From the NCBI GenBank assembly GCA_964624765.1, contig CAZUZO010000010.1, forward strand, positions 1 to 38,323: 38,323 nucleotides of DNA, given 5' to 3'. Shown piece after piece: positions 16,530-23,707 of the stretch (its first letter is position 1; every line of letters starts with the position of its first letter). The DNA is from JAGTVB01 sp964624765 (lineage in GTDB: Bacteria; Pseudomonadota; Gammaproteobacteria; HK1). Both the position numbers and the translations under genes were made by a program. The notes below the pieces were generated by a model. It was not told the DNA's origin. It ran no database searches and saw only the letters and a program-made list of their open reading frames with translations.

Positions 16530-16537
16530 GATCTTCC

Positions 16538-16870
16538 CTAAAGCCTTCCACCGACAGCTTCGCTGGTCGAGGCATAGATCGGGAATATGCGATCGAGGCG
16601 TGCGATACGCAGCACCTGCATGGCGGACTGACTGACACTGACAAGCCCGAATTGCAGTTGTTTTCGCTTGGCGATTTGAAAACTCTCAACCAGCCCTGCA
16701 ATCCCCGAGCTGTCGATGTATTCCACGTCAGCCATTTCCACAAGGACGTGGTTGTCGCCATTGATGCAGGCAAGGATCTGTTTTCTTGCTTCCGGAGAGA
16801 AGCTAAGGTCGAGTTCGCCCGATAGTGAAATGATGGTATAGGGGCCATCTTTCCGAACCGGATACTCCAC
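16538..16870 (-). CDS. STAS-domain anti-sigma factor antagonist-like protein
   Basis: A 110-aa single-domain STAS protein. The regulatory loop YIDSSGIAGLVE contains the phosphorylatable serine (S54 by analogy with SpoIIAA). The start SGELDLSFSPEARKQI is typical. These proteins are switched by a cognate HPK-type kinase or phosphatase and control a partner such as an anti-sigma factor; here no kinase or phosphatase gene is adjacent, so partners must be elsewhere. The start is GTG at 16870 with AGAGGA 7 nt upstream. The stop lies directly beside a family B element. Confidence 0.88.
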   Translation of the reverse strand: MEYPVRKDGPYTIISLSGELDLSFSPEARKQILACINGDNHVLVEMADVEYIDSSGIAGLVESFQIAKRKQLQFGLVSVSQSAMQVLRIARLDRIFPIYASTSEAVGGRL

Positions 16871-16990
16871 GGTTTGTTCCTCTGATGGTAGCTGAGTTGA
16901 ACGAAGCCGCCGTGCTTTGTCGGGGATAACGCCTGGGCGTGCGCCTAAATGCCGTATCAGGAACCAGGTTGCTAAGCGCAGCGCGGTTGA

Positions 16991-17161
16991 GAAGCTGTTT
17001 TAAAAGCTACTGCGCTTGCCTGAGAGCTTGTGAAAAAAACCTGCTACACGACACGATAGCGGCTTTGGGCGGTACTTGCTCCTCGCCTAGCTATCTGATA
17101 TGTCTCGTCGCTGTGCGCCTTGTTGCTCCGCCGGCGCTCGCGACATTCTTAAAACAGCTTC
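16991..17161 (+). mobile_element. Chimeric family C/family A element
   Basis: The outer ends are family C: GAAGCTGTTTTAAAA on the left and TTAAAACAGCTTC on the right, flanked by TGA on both sides (16988-16990 and 17162-17164). From 17024 the interior is family A (GAGCTTGTGAAAAAA.., then CGATAGCGG, TGCTCCTCGCC, CTGATATGTCTCGTCGCTG), which breaks off near 17117 and continues as family C (GCTCCGCCGGCGCTCGCGAC). The A part begins after an internal TGA. Confidence 0.75.
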
Positions 17162-17377
17162 TGAGAGGCAGCGCTAAAGACAAAGCAGCCGGCAGCGATT
17201 GTGGGCGTTATCGGCTTCTAGTTTTGTTCCTGAAACCTCTGAAACCTGGCGATTCGATACTGAGATACTTGGGCAACTCGCCTTGGAGGCTGTTTTGAAA
17301 GCGACTGCCGTCATCCCAGCAATGGATGCTGTGGGATACCTATGACAGGTAGTGTGGAGGGCCTTGCGCCAGCCCTG
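17162..17377. other. Short gene-free stretch
   Basis: Contains a weak resemblance to a family C end near 17286 (GGCTGTTTTGAAAG). No gene or other structure is supported. Confidence 0.3.
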
Positions 17378-17740
17378 TCAATGCCATGCCGAGGATGGCG
17401 CTTGTTTTCCGCCGAAGGTATCGTGCAGGCACTTCAGGACATCGTTCTCGGTTTGAAGCCGAATATCAATGAGCTCCTGGAGCGTAGTGAATACGCGTTC
17501 CGTCAGATCGGTCGCCACATCGACCTGCAGGGAAAGGAGATCCACGACGTCTTCGGCATCTATGACGGCCTGCCACTCATTCCTCATGGCCTCAAGCCAC
17601 GCCCCAACGGCAGTGGATCCCTGTTGAACCATTCGCTCTTGGGCTCGACTCAGGATGTGATTGACCTCGAGCGCCAACTCCACGATACGTTTATGTGTCT
17701 CGAACACTTCGCGGGGAAGAGCGCTTTTTGAGCCATACAT
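17378..17740 (-). CDS. Short helical protein, possibly phasin-like
   Basis: A protein of about 120 residues predicted almost wholly helical, with amphipathic repeats such as VFETHKRIVELALEVNHILS and VDVATDLTERVFTTLQELID. Length, helical character and lack of a signal sequence resemble phasins (polyhydroxyalkanoate granule coat proteins), but no diagnostic motif is present, and no PHA genes occur in the window. The ATG at 17740 is used; a TTG at 17764 would add eight residues, and neither has a good ribosome site. The coding nature is fairly likely, the function tentative. Confidence 0.6.
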   Translation of the reverse strand: MYGSKSALPREVFETHKRIVELALEVNHILSRAQERMVQQGSTAVGAWLEAMRNEWQAVIDAEDVVDLLSLQVDVATDLTERVFTTLQELIDIRLQTENDVLKCLHDTFGGKQAPSSAWH

Positions 17741-17880
17741 GGGGGAAGTTCGCGGATTGCTCAAGGGAATTGCTGCAGTGCAGCATAAACTGTCGGGGGC
17801 TACATTGTCAACCCACTGAGGCTCGTTAGCAGGGTAAATGTGTTCTGATGGATAACCCTTTGGGCCAGTTGAATAATCCT

Positions 17881-17924
17881 GTCATTCTGGCGGGGAAGCC
17901 GGAATCCAGCCGCCAGGGATGGCC
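17881..17924 (+). repeat. REP-like repeat D, copy 1
   Basis: GTCATTCTGGCGGGGAAGCC followed by GGAATCCAGCC and AGGGATGGC. It matches the unit at 37656-37698 at most positions. The ATTC[TC]GGC and GCCGGAAT segments pair as a stem with a 6-nt loop (one mismatch here). Confidence 0.65.
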
Positions 17925-17957
17925 ATTGTCAGGAAATGAGTACCTTGAGACACCTGG

Positions 17958-17977
17958 ATTCCCGCTTTCGCGGGAAT
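17958..17977. repeat. Perfect hairpin ATTCCCGC-TTTC-GCGGGAAT
   Basis: An 8-bp perfect stem with a TTTC loop, followed by GACG. This palindrome type is a common dispersed repeat of proteobacterial genomes. It lies downstream of no close gene, so a terminator role is unsupported. Confidence 0.6.
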
Positions 17978-18215
17978 GACGACCGAAACAGCGGTTAGAA
18001 CAAATTTACCGTGGGGAGTAGGTAGACCCCTCTGGTAACCTTAAAGACGGATATGTCCAGCGAGAAGCCCAGTACGCTAGGTTAAGTTAGCGGTATTGCG
18101 CTGCTGACTTCGATGAAGAGCGGCCGCTATCACTAGCCGGTTGCTTCTAGCCAGCCATTCAGGCGAATGCCGGCTGTGATGTCGCATCGGCACAAGGGTG
18201 GATCGCTTCCCTTAG

Positions 18216-18359
18216 TCAGCATTTTGCCGCTTTCGCACATTTACCGCACTGAGTCGCAACGCTTAGCGCCTCACGGAGCTCTCGCATCGACCGGACTCCC
18301 CGCGCTACTGCCTGCCTGATCTCACCGTCGGTCACCGCTTTACAAATACAGATGTACAT
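18216..18359 (-). CDS. bfd: Bacterioferritin-associated ferredoxin, short form (47 aa)
   Basis: I translated this small gene by hand: it starts MYICICKAVTDGEIRQAV and ends ATQCGKCAKAAKC. The four cysteines of the Bfd [2Fe-2S] site are at C4, C6, C38 and C41, exactly the spacing of Escherichia coli Bfd. Bfd reduces and releases iron from bacterioferritin. At 47 residues it is shorter than the usual 60-70, stopping at a fifth Cys (C47) soon after the cluster motif, so the C-terminal helix is missing. A ferritin-family gene lies about 300 bp upstream on the same strand, supporting a shared iron-storage role. Confidence 0.85.
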   Translation of the reverse strand: MYICICKAVTDGEIRQAVARGVRSMRELREALSVATQCGKCAKAAKC

Positions 18360-18656
18360 CTTCTGGAGTCCTGCGCTGATTGACAACCGTAGGTTTCATT
18401 TATAGCCCACGGCGGGATTATTAATGCGAATGGTAGGCTGAACGATAATGGAGTGCAACATAGAAAGCACACAGACTCTGATGGGCGCAGAGGGTATCCG
18501 GGCAGTTTCTCTGTAGTGAGGCGATCTGCCCCCCAATCTTTCGCGGAGCGAGCGTCCCCTCGCCAACGAGCAGGCTCACGATGGCCTGGCTACCCTCGGC
18601 ATTGGCGAATGCCTGCCGCTAGCGAGGGGCGCTGCCTAGTCCGGACATGTGGCTCA
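18360..18656. other. Gap between ferritin-like gene and bfd, with inverted repeat
   Basis: About 300 bp without a gene. It contains an imperfect inverted repeat, left arm 18552-18575 (GCGTCCCCTCGC.. to ..GCAGGC) and right arm 18611-18632 (GCCTGCCGCTAGCGAGGGGC..), which would form a large hairpin in a transcript joining the two iron genes. A promoter for bfd may also lie here. Confidence 0.45.
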
Positions 18657-19097
18657 TTATGCCGGAGCGCGTAGCATTTTCTCCACTTCACCTTGGTGGC
18701 GTTCTTCTTCTGCGATGAGGCGCCTGGCGTACTCATCGAGGAGTATGGATCGGCCCTCCACTTGTGTTAGAAGGTCTCGGTAGGCAGCGATGGCATCGGC
18801 CTCATGGGCTAAGGATTCCCGCAAGATATCCCCGACGTCGTGCCGATGGGTTTCCAGCAAAGCACCGATACCGAGGGAGGGATGACCACCGAACTGAGTG
18901 ATGAGCTCACCGGCTTCTTGGGCATGCCGCAGTCCTTCCTCCGCTTGGTCTCGCAGCCACGATACGATGGGAATGCGGCCAAAGCCAAAAACCATTAATG
19001 AATAATGGGTATAGCGCACCACACCGGCTAGCTCTAACTCCAAGATGTGGTTAAGTGTCGAAATAACAGCGGCTTTATCGATATGTTCTTCGCTCAT
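18657..19097 (-). CDS. Ferritin-family (bacterioferritin-like) protein
   Basis: A 146-aa four-helix protein. Glu/His metal-ligand patterns recur across the helices: ELELAGVVRYTHYS (helix A), DQAEEGLRHAQEAGELI (helix B), LAHEADAIAAYRDLL (helix C) and IAEEERHQGEVEKM (helix D), a di-iron ferritin-like site. It is often labelled bacterioferritin, but the Met heme ligand of true Bfr is not evident in helix B and the protein is somewhat short, so iron storage or detoxification is likely and heme binding doubtful. A bfd gene follows about 300 bp downstream. A family A element begins only 14 bp upstream of the ATG and probably occupies or supplies its promoter. Confidence 0.82.
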   Translation of the reverse strand: MSEEHIDKAAVISTLNHILELELAGVVRYTHYSLMVFGFGRIPIVSWLRDQAEEGLRHAQEAGELITQFGGHPSLGIGALLETHRHDVGDILRESLAHEADAIAAYRDLLTQVEGRSILLDEYARRLIAEEERHQGEVEKMLRAPA

Positions 19098-19111
19098 GGC
19101 GTTCGTCCTCT

Positions 19112-19342
19112 GAGGTTGTGAAAAAACCTGCTACACGACCCGGTAGCGGCGTTAGGCGGTGCTCGGTCCTCGCCTATCGACTTGATATAGCGCTCCTAAG
19201 ACATTCGTGGTAGCGATCCCAGCCAATGTTCAAGTCGGCAGGTCTGGTTAGTCCACAAATCAGGTAGGTGCGCTATATGTCTCACGGCTTCGCCCCGTCC
19301 GCCTGGCTCTCGGCCCGCTCACGACGGTTTTTTCACAACCTC
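19112..19342 (+). mobile_element. Family A element, copy 3, interrupted by another insertion
   Basis: Perfect terminal repeats GAGGTTGTGAAAAAACC and complement, right flank TCA. The element is 231 bp because an 86-bp foreign piece splits it at ATAT (see the nested element). Without it the copy would be about 141 bp like its relatives. It lies immediately upstream of the ferritin-like gene. Confidence 0.85.
19189..19274. mobile_element. 86-bp element nested in family A copy 3
   Basis: The ends are inverted repeats, AGCGCTCCTA on the left and the complement of AGCGCACCTA on the right (9 of 10). Flanks are ATAT at 19185-19188 and 19275-19278, whereas the uninterrupted copy at 25236-25376 has a single ATAT at this point. 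This is the signature of an insertion with a 4-bp target duplication. Confidence 0.75.
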
Positions 19343-19703
19343 TCAGCCTGCGGCGGATGAGACGGCCCGAAAACCCGAGGTGAAAAGCCGAACAGGGGCT
19401 GAAACGATGACCACAGGCCGGAACTATACCTGATTTGTGTGAGATCAGAGCAGGGGACGGCGGTTTTTCGCAGCCTGTCGGCGAGATATGATCTCTGGAA
19501 CGAGTTTTGCCTCAATGCTGACGTTCGGAACCTGTGGTGAAGAGGGCCTGGGTGCGCTCGAGAGTGATGCAAGGCTTGGTTTTGGACCGCGCTCCCAGTA
19601 TAGTGCCGCCAGTTAGCATGACCGTAGGCCAACATCGCCAGCACCAATGCCGGTCGCCCTTTGAAACGGCTCTTAAGCGTTGGCATGATCACGGCGGCGT
19701 GAA
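19343..19703. other. Gene-free stretch, possibly decayed coding DNA
   Basis: No intact gene. The minus strand is open for about 180 codons, including ALVLAMLAYGHANWRHYTG and LRQNSFQRSYLADRLRKT, which look faintly protein-like and might be the tail of a degraded transposase, but I cannot assign a family. Part of the frame runs through repeat DNA, which weakens the case. Confidence 0.25.
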
Positions 19704-19920
19704 GAAGCTGTTTTAAAAATGTCGCGAGCGCCGGCGGAGCAAGGCGCACGGCGGTGACAAAATCGTCGGGAACGATTTTGAACAGCGTTAAGCTGGCCCC
19801 GAAGGGGCGAGCCCCAAGGATGGGGCGAGTAACAACCGCAGTGTACAAACGAGTACATGAGGATTCTGTGCCGCCGCGCAACGCCGCTCAGCCAAGCGCA
19901 GTAGTTTCTAAAACAGCTGC
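19704..19920 (+). mobile_element. Family C MITE-like element (217 bp)
   Basis: The ends are GAAGCTGTTTTAAAAA on the left and TTCTAAAACAGCTGC on the right, inverted with a few mismatches, and TAA follows the right end. Interior blocks such as GCGAGCGCCGGCGGAGCAAGG reappear in reverse in the chimera at 16991-17161. It ends 90 bp before gcvT and so lies in the promoter region of the glycine cleavage cluster. It encodes no transposase. Confidence 0.7.
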
Positions 19921-20010
19921 TAAGCGGTACGGCGGGAAAAATGCACTGCCGAGCAAGCCATGGCTCAAGGCCAACGGCAGCTCACGGGGTGCCGGCGCTG
20001 GGAGGGGGGC

Positions 20011-21117
20011 GTGAGCAAACGAACCGCACTTTACCAGTGGCATGTTGCCATGGGAGCCAGGATGGTAGACTTCGCCGGCTGGAAGATGCCGTTGCACTAT
20101 GGGTCTCAACTCGATGAGCACCACCGTGTTCGCGGAACGGCAGGGCTGTTCGACGTTTCCCACATGACGGTTCTGGACATCTCTGGAACTGACGGTGAAG
20201 CCTTTCTGCGGTATCTGCTTGCCAATGATGTCGCGCTGTTGAAGGGATCCGGTGGAGCTTTATACAGTTGTCTCCTGAATGACGCTGGAGGCATCTTGGA
20301 TGATCTGATCGTTTACTCACTCGCTGCCGACTGTTTCCGGTTGGTATCCAACGCGGCCACGCGCTCAGCCGTCGTCGCTTGGATGCGGCATCAGGGTCGG
20401 GCATTCGCCGTTAACATTAGCGAACGAACCGACCTCTGTCTCATTGCAGTGCAGGGACCGATGGCACGCGAGCATGTGCTGGGCGTGCTTGATCCGGATA
20501 CGCGGGAGCGAGCATCGTGCCTGGCTTCGTTTCAAGCCGCATGGAAAAGAGAAGAAGAGACCCTGATCGCTCGCACGGGCTACACGGGTGAAGATGGCTT
20601 TGAGCTGATGCTGGCCCAGGAAGCAGTACTTGAGCTCGTAGAAGCTTTATGGTCAACGGGGGTGCGCCCCGCAGGGCTCGCGGCACGAGACACTTTGCGC
20701 CTAGAAGCCGGTCTAAATCTCTATGGAGCCGAGATGGATGAATCGGTGACGCCGTTTGAATCGGGCCTAGGATGGACCGTGGCGTGGCAGCCCGAGGATC
20801 GAGCGTTCATCGGTCGTAAGGCACTGCAACAACAGCGACTCCAGGGAGCACGCCAGAAACGTGTTGGCCTTTTGCTGGAGGGGTCCGGCGTCATGCGTGC
20901 TCGCCAGCGTGTACTGATGAAAGGTGGTGAAGAAGGGATAGTGACGAGCGGCGGATTCTCACCCATGCTCAAACGAAGCATCGCCCTTGCGAGAGTCCCG
21001 GTGAACGCACCTCAGGAAGGGGTGGCGGTGGAAATTCGAGGGCGGCAACAGCCAGTGCGTCTCGTCAAGCCCCCTTTCGTGCGCCATGGTCAGCCCTGTT
21101 TTGGCGCTGCTGCCTAA
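20011..21117 (+). CDS. gcvT: Glycine cleavage system T protein (aminomethyltransferase)
   Basis: A 368-aa GcvT, usual length. It takes the aminomethyl group from lipoyl-GcvH, forms methylene-tetrahydrofolate and frees ammonia. Typical segments are VDFAGWKMPLHYGS at the N-terminus, GLFDVSHM, ARTGYTGEDGFELM and RDTLRLEAGLNLYG with the folate-binding core. The GTG at 20011 has GGAGG five nt upstream and matches where the family begins; the frame stays open to 19960 without family resemblance. First gene of gcvT-gcvH-gcvPA-tpx-gcvPB. I see no glycine riboswitch in the 90 bp between the family C element and the start. Confidence 0.95.
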   Translation: MSKRTALYQWHVAMGARMVDFAGWKMPLHYGSQLDEHHRVRGTAGLFDVSHMTVLDISGTDGEAFLRYLLANDVALLKGSGGALYSCLLNDAGGILDDLIVYSLAADCFRLVSNAATRSAVVAWMRHQGRAFAVNISERTDLCLIAVQGPMAREHVLGVLDPDTRERASCLASFQAAWKREEETLIARTGYTGEDGFELMLAQEAVLELVEALWSTGVRPAGLAARDTLRLEAGLNLYGAEMDESVTPFESGLGWTVAWQPEDRAFIGRKALQQQRLQGARQKRVGLLLEGSGVMRARQRVLMKGGEEGIVTSGGFSPMLKRSIALARVPVNAPQEGVAVEIRGRQQPVRLVKPPFVRHGQPCFGAAA

Positions 21118-21193
21118 AATCCCTGCTGCGGGCCGGTTTCGGGGCGTTCGCGGAGTGTCGTTCTACCAACATGACGGGAAATAGGGGAAGCTT

Positions 21194-21589
21194 ATGAGCA
21201 GTGTTCCTGAAGAACTGCGCTATGCCAAGACCCACGAATGGGTTCGCCAGGAAGACGACGGCAGCTTGGTCATGGGTATTACCGACCACGCCCAAGAGCT
21301 GTTAGGTGATCTCGTGTATGTGGAACTCCCGGAACCCGGTCGTAGGGTGCAGGCGCGCGAGGAACTCGCGGTCGTGGAGTCGGTCAAGGCTGCGGCAGAT
21401 GTCTATGGTCCGGTAGCAGGCGAGGTGATGGCGATCAATGAATCCCTTGCTGATGCGCCAGAGCTTATCAACCGAGATCCCTACGGGGAAGGCTGGATGG
21501 TTCGCCTAAAGCCGGACTCTGTCGACGACATCGGCAATCTCCTCGACGCGGCCGCCTACAGCGCGTTGGCGAAAAGCGAGGAGGACTAA
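21194..21589 (+). CDS. gcvH: Glycine cleavage system H protein
   Basis: A 131-aa lipoyl carrier protein. The lipoylation site is K65 in VVESVKAA, and the KTHEWVRQED start and INRDPYGEGWMVRL end are typical. It shuttles the aminomethyl intermediate between the P, T and L proteins. It follows gcvT by 76 bp. The TAA stop is part of the target duplication of a family A element that begins at the very next base, separating gcvH from gcvPA. Confidence 0.96.
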   Translation: MSSVPEELRYAKTHEWVRQEDDGSLVMGITDHAQELLGDLVYVELPEPGRRVQAREELAVVESVKAAADVYGPVAGEVMAINESLADAPELINRDPYGEGWMVRLKPDSVDDIGNLLDAAAYSALAKSEED

Positions 21590-21730
21590 GAGGTTGTGAA
21601 AAAACCCTCGCGAGCAGCCCGAGAGCCAGGCGGACGGCGCCAAGCCGAGAGACATATCAGATAGCTAGGCGAGGAGCGAGCACCGCCCAATGCCGCTATC
21701 GGGTAGCGCAGCAGGTTTTTTCACAAGCTC
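21590..21730 (-). mobile_element. Family A MITE-like element, copy 4, between gcvH and gcvPA
   Basis: A 141-bp copy with ends GAGGTTGTGAAAAAACC and GGTTTTTTCACAAGCTC, carrying the ACATATCAGATAGCTAGG subtype core. TAA flanks it on both sides (21587-21589, which is the gcvH stop, and 21731-21733). In a gcv transcript the ends could pair into a 17-bp stem with one mismatch. Confidence 0.9.
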
Positions 21731-21765
21731 TAAAAGGTTGTGAATAATTAGGAGAAACCGCGGTC

Positions 21766-23157
21766 GTGCCCTTTATCCCCCATACTGATGATGAGCGCGC
21801 CGCCATGTTGTCGGCAGTCGGGGTGCAATCCCTGGAAGACCTATTTGATGAGATCCCTTCAGCACTTCGCGGCAAGAAGCTCGATGATATTCCAAGCGCC
21901 CTGAGTGAGATGGAACTGACTCGGCTGATGCGGGCTCGCGCCCAGCAGGATGCCGGGGCGATGTGTTTCGTTGGCGCCGGAGCGTATGAGCACCACATCC
22001 CTGCCGCGGTCTGGGAGCTGGTAACACGCGGCGAGTTTTATTCTGCTTATACCCCCTATCAGGCGGAAGCAAGCCAAGGTACCCTGCAGGTTAGCTACGA
22101 GTTCCAAACGATGGTGGCGAACCTAATGGGCCTCGAGGTGTCGAATGCTTCGTTGTATGATGGCGCTTCGGCACTCGCCGAAGCCGTCCTGATGGCGGTA
22201 CGCTTGCACCGGAAATCGAGATGTGTGCTCATGCCATCGACGGTGCATCCGATTTACCGGTCAGTGGCCATGACGATTGCCCACAGCCAGTCTATTGAGT
22301 TCGTCGAGCTTCCCTTTGACAGCCAGGGGGGCCATATTGCCCCCGAAGGGCTACGCCGCTTAGATGGACGTGCCTACGCTGTGCTCGTGGTGCCGCAACC
22401 CAATTTTTTCGGTGTGTTGGAAGAGGTGGATGCCCTGACGGATTGGGGACATGAAAACGGCTTAGTCGTCATCGGCCTAGTGAATCCAGTCGCCATGGCT
22501 TGGCTGTCTCCCCCGGGGCACTGGGGAGCGAGGGGAACGGACATCGCTTGCGGTGAAGGGCAACCGCTTGGGGTGCCGCTTTCCTCGGGAGGACCTTACT
22601 TTGGCTTCATGGCGAGTAAAGCGGCACATGTTCGCCAGATGCCAGGTCGCATCGTGGGCCGGACCGTCGATCTGGACGGTAAGCCGGGTTTCACCCTTAC
22701 CCTACAGGCCCGGGAGCAACACATCCGGCGCTCCAAGGCAACGTCTAATATCTGTACCAATCAAGGGCTGTTGGTGACCGCTGCCACCATCCACATGGCG
22801 ATACTCGGGTCAGAGGGACTTGTCCGCGTTGCCAAAGCGTGCCACGAGCATTGCTGCCGGCTCGTAGAGCGACTGACGGCAATCGATGGCGTAGAGCAGG
22901 TTTTTGACCGGCCGTTTTTCCACGAAGCGGTGCTTCGCCTGCAGGCGCCTGTCAACGAGGTCCTGCGTTCGCTTGCGGCTTACAATGTGCTGGGCGGTTA
23001 TGATGTAGGGCGATATTTTCCACAATTGGCGAACGGTTTGATGGTGTGCGCAACGGAACAGCGTACTGAGCCGGATATCGAAAACTACGTGCAATTGCTA
23101 GCGCGGATCATGCGACACCGCAGCGCACCGAGGTGCCCTGTGCAACCGAAGCTGTAA
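21766..23157 (+). CDS. gcvPA: Glycine dehydrogenase (decarboxylating) subunit 1
   Basis: A 463-aa N-terminal half of the P protein in two-subunit form. Segments typical of GcvPA include MPFIPHTDDERAAML at the start, FVGAGAYEHHIPAAV, FYSAYTPYQAEASQGTLQ and SNASLYDGASALAEA, with KATSNICTNQGLL near the end. It lacks the PLP lysine, which is on subunit 2. With GcvPB it decarboxylates glycine and loads GcvH. It starts at GTG 21766 with an AGGAG 11 nt upstream, 35 bp after the family A element. Its partner gene is separated from it by tpx. Confidence 0.95.
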   Translation: MPFIPHTDDERAAMLSAVGVQSLEDLFDEIPSALRGKKLDDIPSALSEMELTRLMRARAQQDAGAMCFVGAGAYEHHIPAAVWELVTRGEFYSAYTPYQAEASQGTLQVSYEFQTMVANLMGLEVSNASLYDGASALAEAVLMAVRLHRKSRCVLMPSTVHPIYRSVAMTIAHSQSIEFVELPFDSQGGHIAPEGLRRLDGRAYAVLVVPQPNFFGVLEEVDALTDWGHENGLVVIGLVNPVAMAWLSPPGHWGARGTDIACGEGQPLGVPLSSGGPYFGFMASKAAHVRQMPGRIVGRTVDLDGKPGFTLTLQAREQHIRRSKATSNICTNQGLLVTAATIHMAILGSEGLVRVAKACHEHCCRLVERLTAIDGVEQVFDRPFFHEAVLRLQAPVNEVLRSLAAYNVLGGYDVGRYFPQLANGLMVCATEQRTEPDIENYVQLLARIMRHRSAPRCPVQPKL

Positions 23158-23180
23158 TCAATCGGTAGGAGGAGAGGACT

Positions 23181-23678
23181 ATGGCAACAGTCACGCTGCA
23201 AGGCGAACCGATCAACACCAATGGTGACTTACCGGCTATTGGCAGCGAAGCTCCGGGCTTCAAGCTTGTCGACAAGCGGTTGAAGGAGGTCAGTCTAGCG
23301 GACTTCGCGGGTAACAAGAAGTTGCTCAATATCGTTCCGAGTCTTGATACGCCGGTCTGTGCTACGTCAACACAGAAGTTTAATGACTACGCGCGGGATC
23401 ACACTGACACGACGTTTCTTGTGATTTCGGCCGATCTGCCATTCGCGCAGTCGCGCTTTTGCAGCGATGGGGGCCTAAAGAATGTCGTGACCTTATCGAT
23501 GATGCGCTCGCGCGATTTCGCCGGCGATTACGGGGTCCTCATCGAGGATGGCCCACTGGCCGGTTTATCGGCGCGTGCGGTGGTGGTGCTCGACCGGGAT
23601 AACAAGGTGACCTACACGGAGCTGGTTCCCGAGATTGGCGATGAGCCGGACTATGCGAAAGCCCTGGCGGCCCTCTAG
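23181..23678 (+). CDS. tpx: Thiol peroxidase
   Basis: A 165-aa atypical 2-Cys peroxiredoxin of the Tpx family. The peroxidatic cysteine is C60 in SLDTPVCATST and the resolving cysteine is C94 in AQSRFCSD, matching the C61/C95 pair of Escherichia coli Tpx. It reduces hydrogen and alkyl peroxides with thioredoxin. A strong ribosome site (AGGAGGAG) precedes the ATG. It lies between gcvPA (23 bp upstream) and gcvPB (29 bp downstream), an odd position for an antioxidant gene and probably within the same transcript. Confidence 0.96.
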   Translation: MATVTLQGEPINTNGDLPAIGSEAPGFKLVDKRLKEVSLADFAGNKKLLNIVPSLDTPVCATSTQKFNDYARDHTDTTFLVISADLPFAQSRFCSDGGLKNVVTLSMMRSRDFAGDYGVLIEDGPLAGLSARAVVVLDRDNKVTYTELVPEIGDEPDYAKALAAL

Positions 23679-23707
23679 GCGTGCAGAGGGCGTCTGCGCC
23701 ATTTGGA

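Larger units (their letters stand above)
17765..18215. other. Gene-free stretch with short palindromic repeats
   Basis: About 450 bp holding a REP-like unit at 17881-17924 and a classic hairpin at 17958-17977 (listed separately). I see nothing else in it. Confidence 0.5.

Noticed and set aside
17881..17977. CRISPR-like or satellite array
   Set aside because: Only two different short palindromes occur here, once each, with no regular repeat-spacer pattern.
18453..18674. 73-codon ORF upstream of the ferritin-like gene's stop
   Set aside because: It spans the inverted repeat and has no protein-like character.
19921..20010. Glycine riboswitch before gcvT
   Set aside because: The 90 bp between the family C element and gcvT is too short for a tandem glycine riboswitch and the conserved core was not seen.
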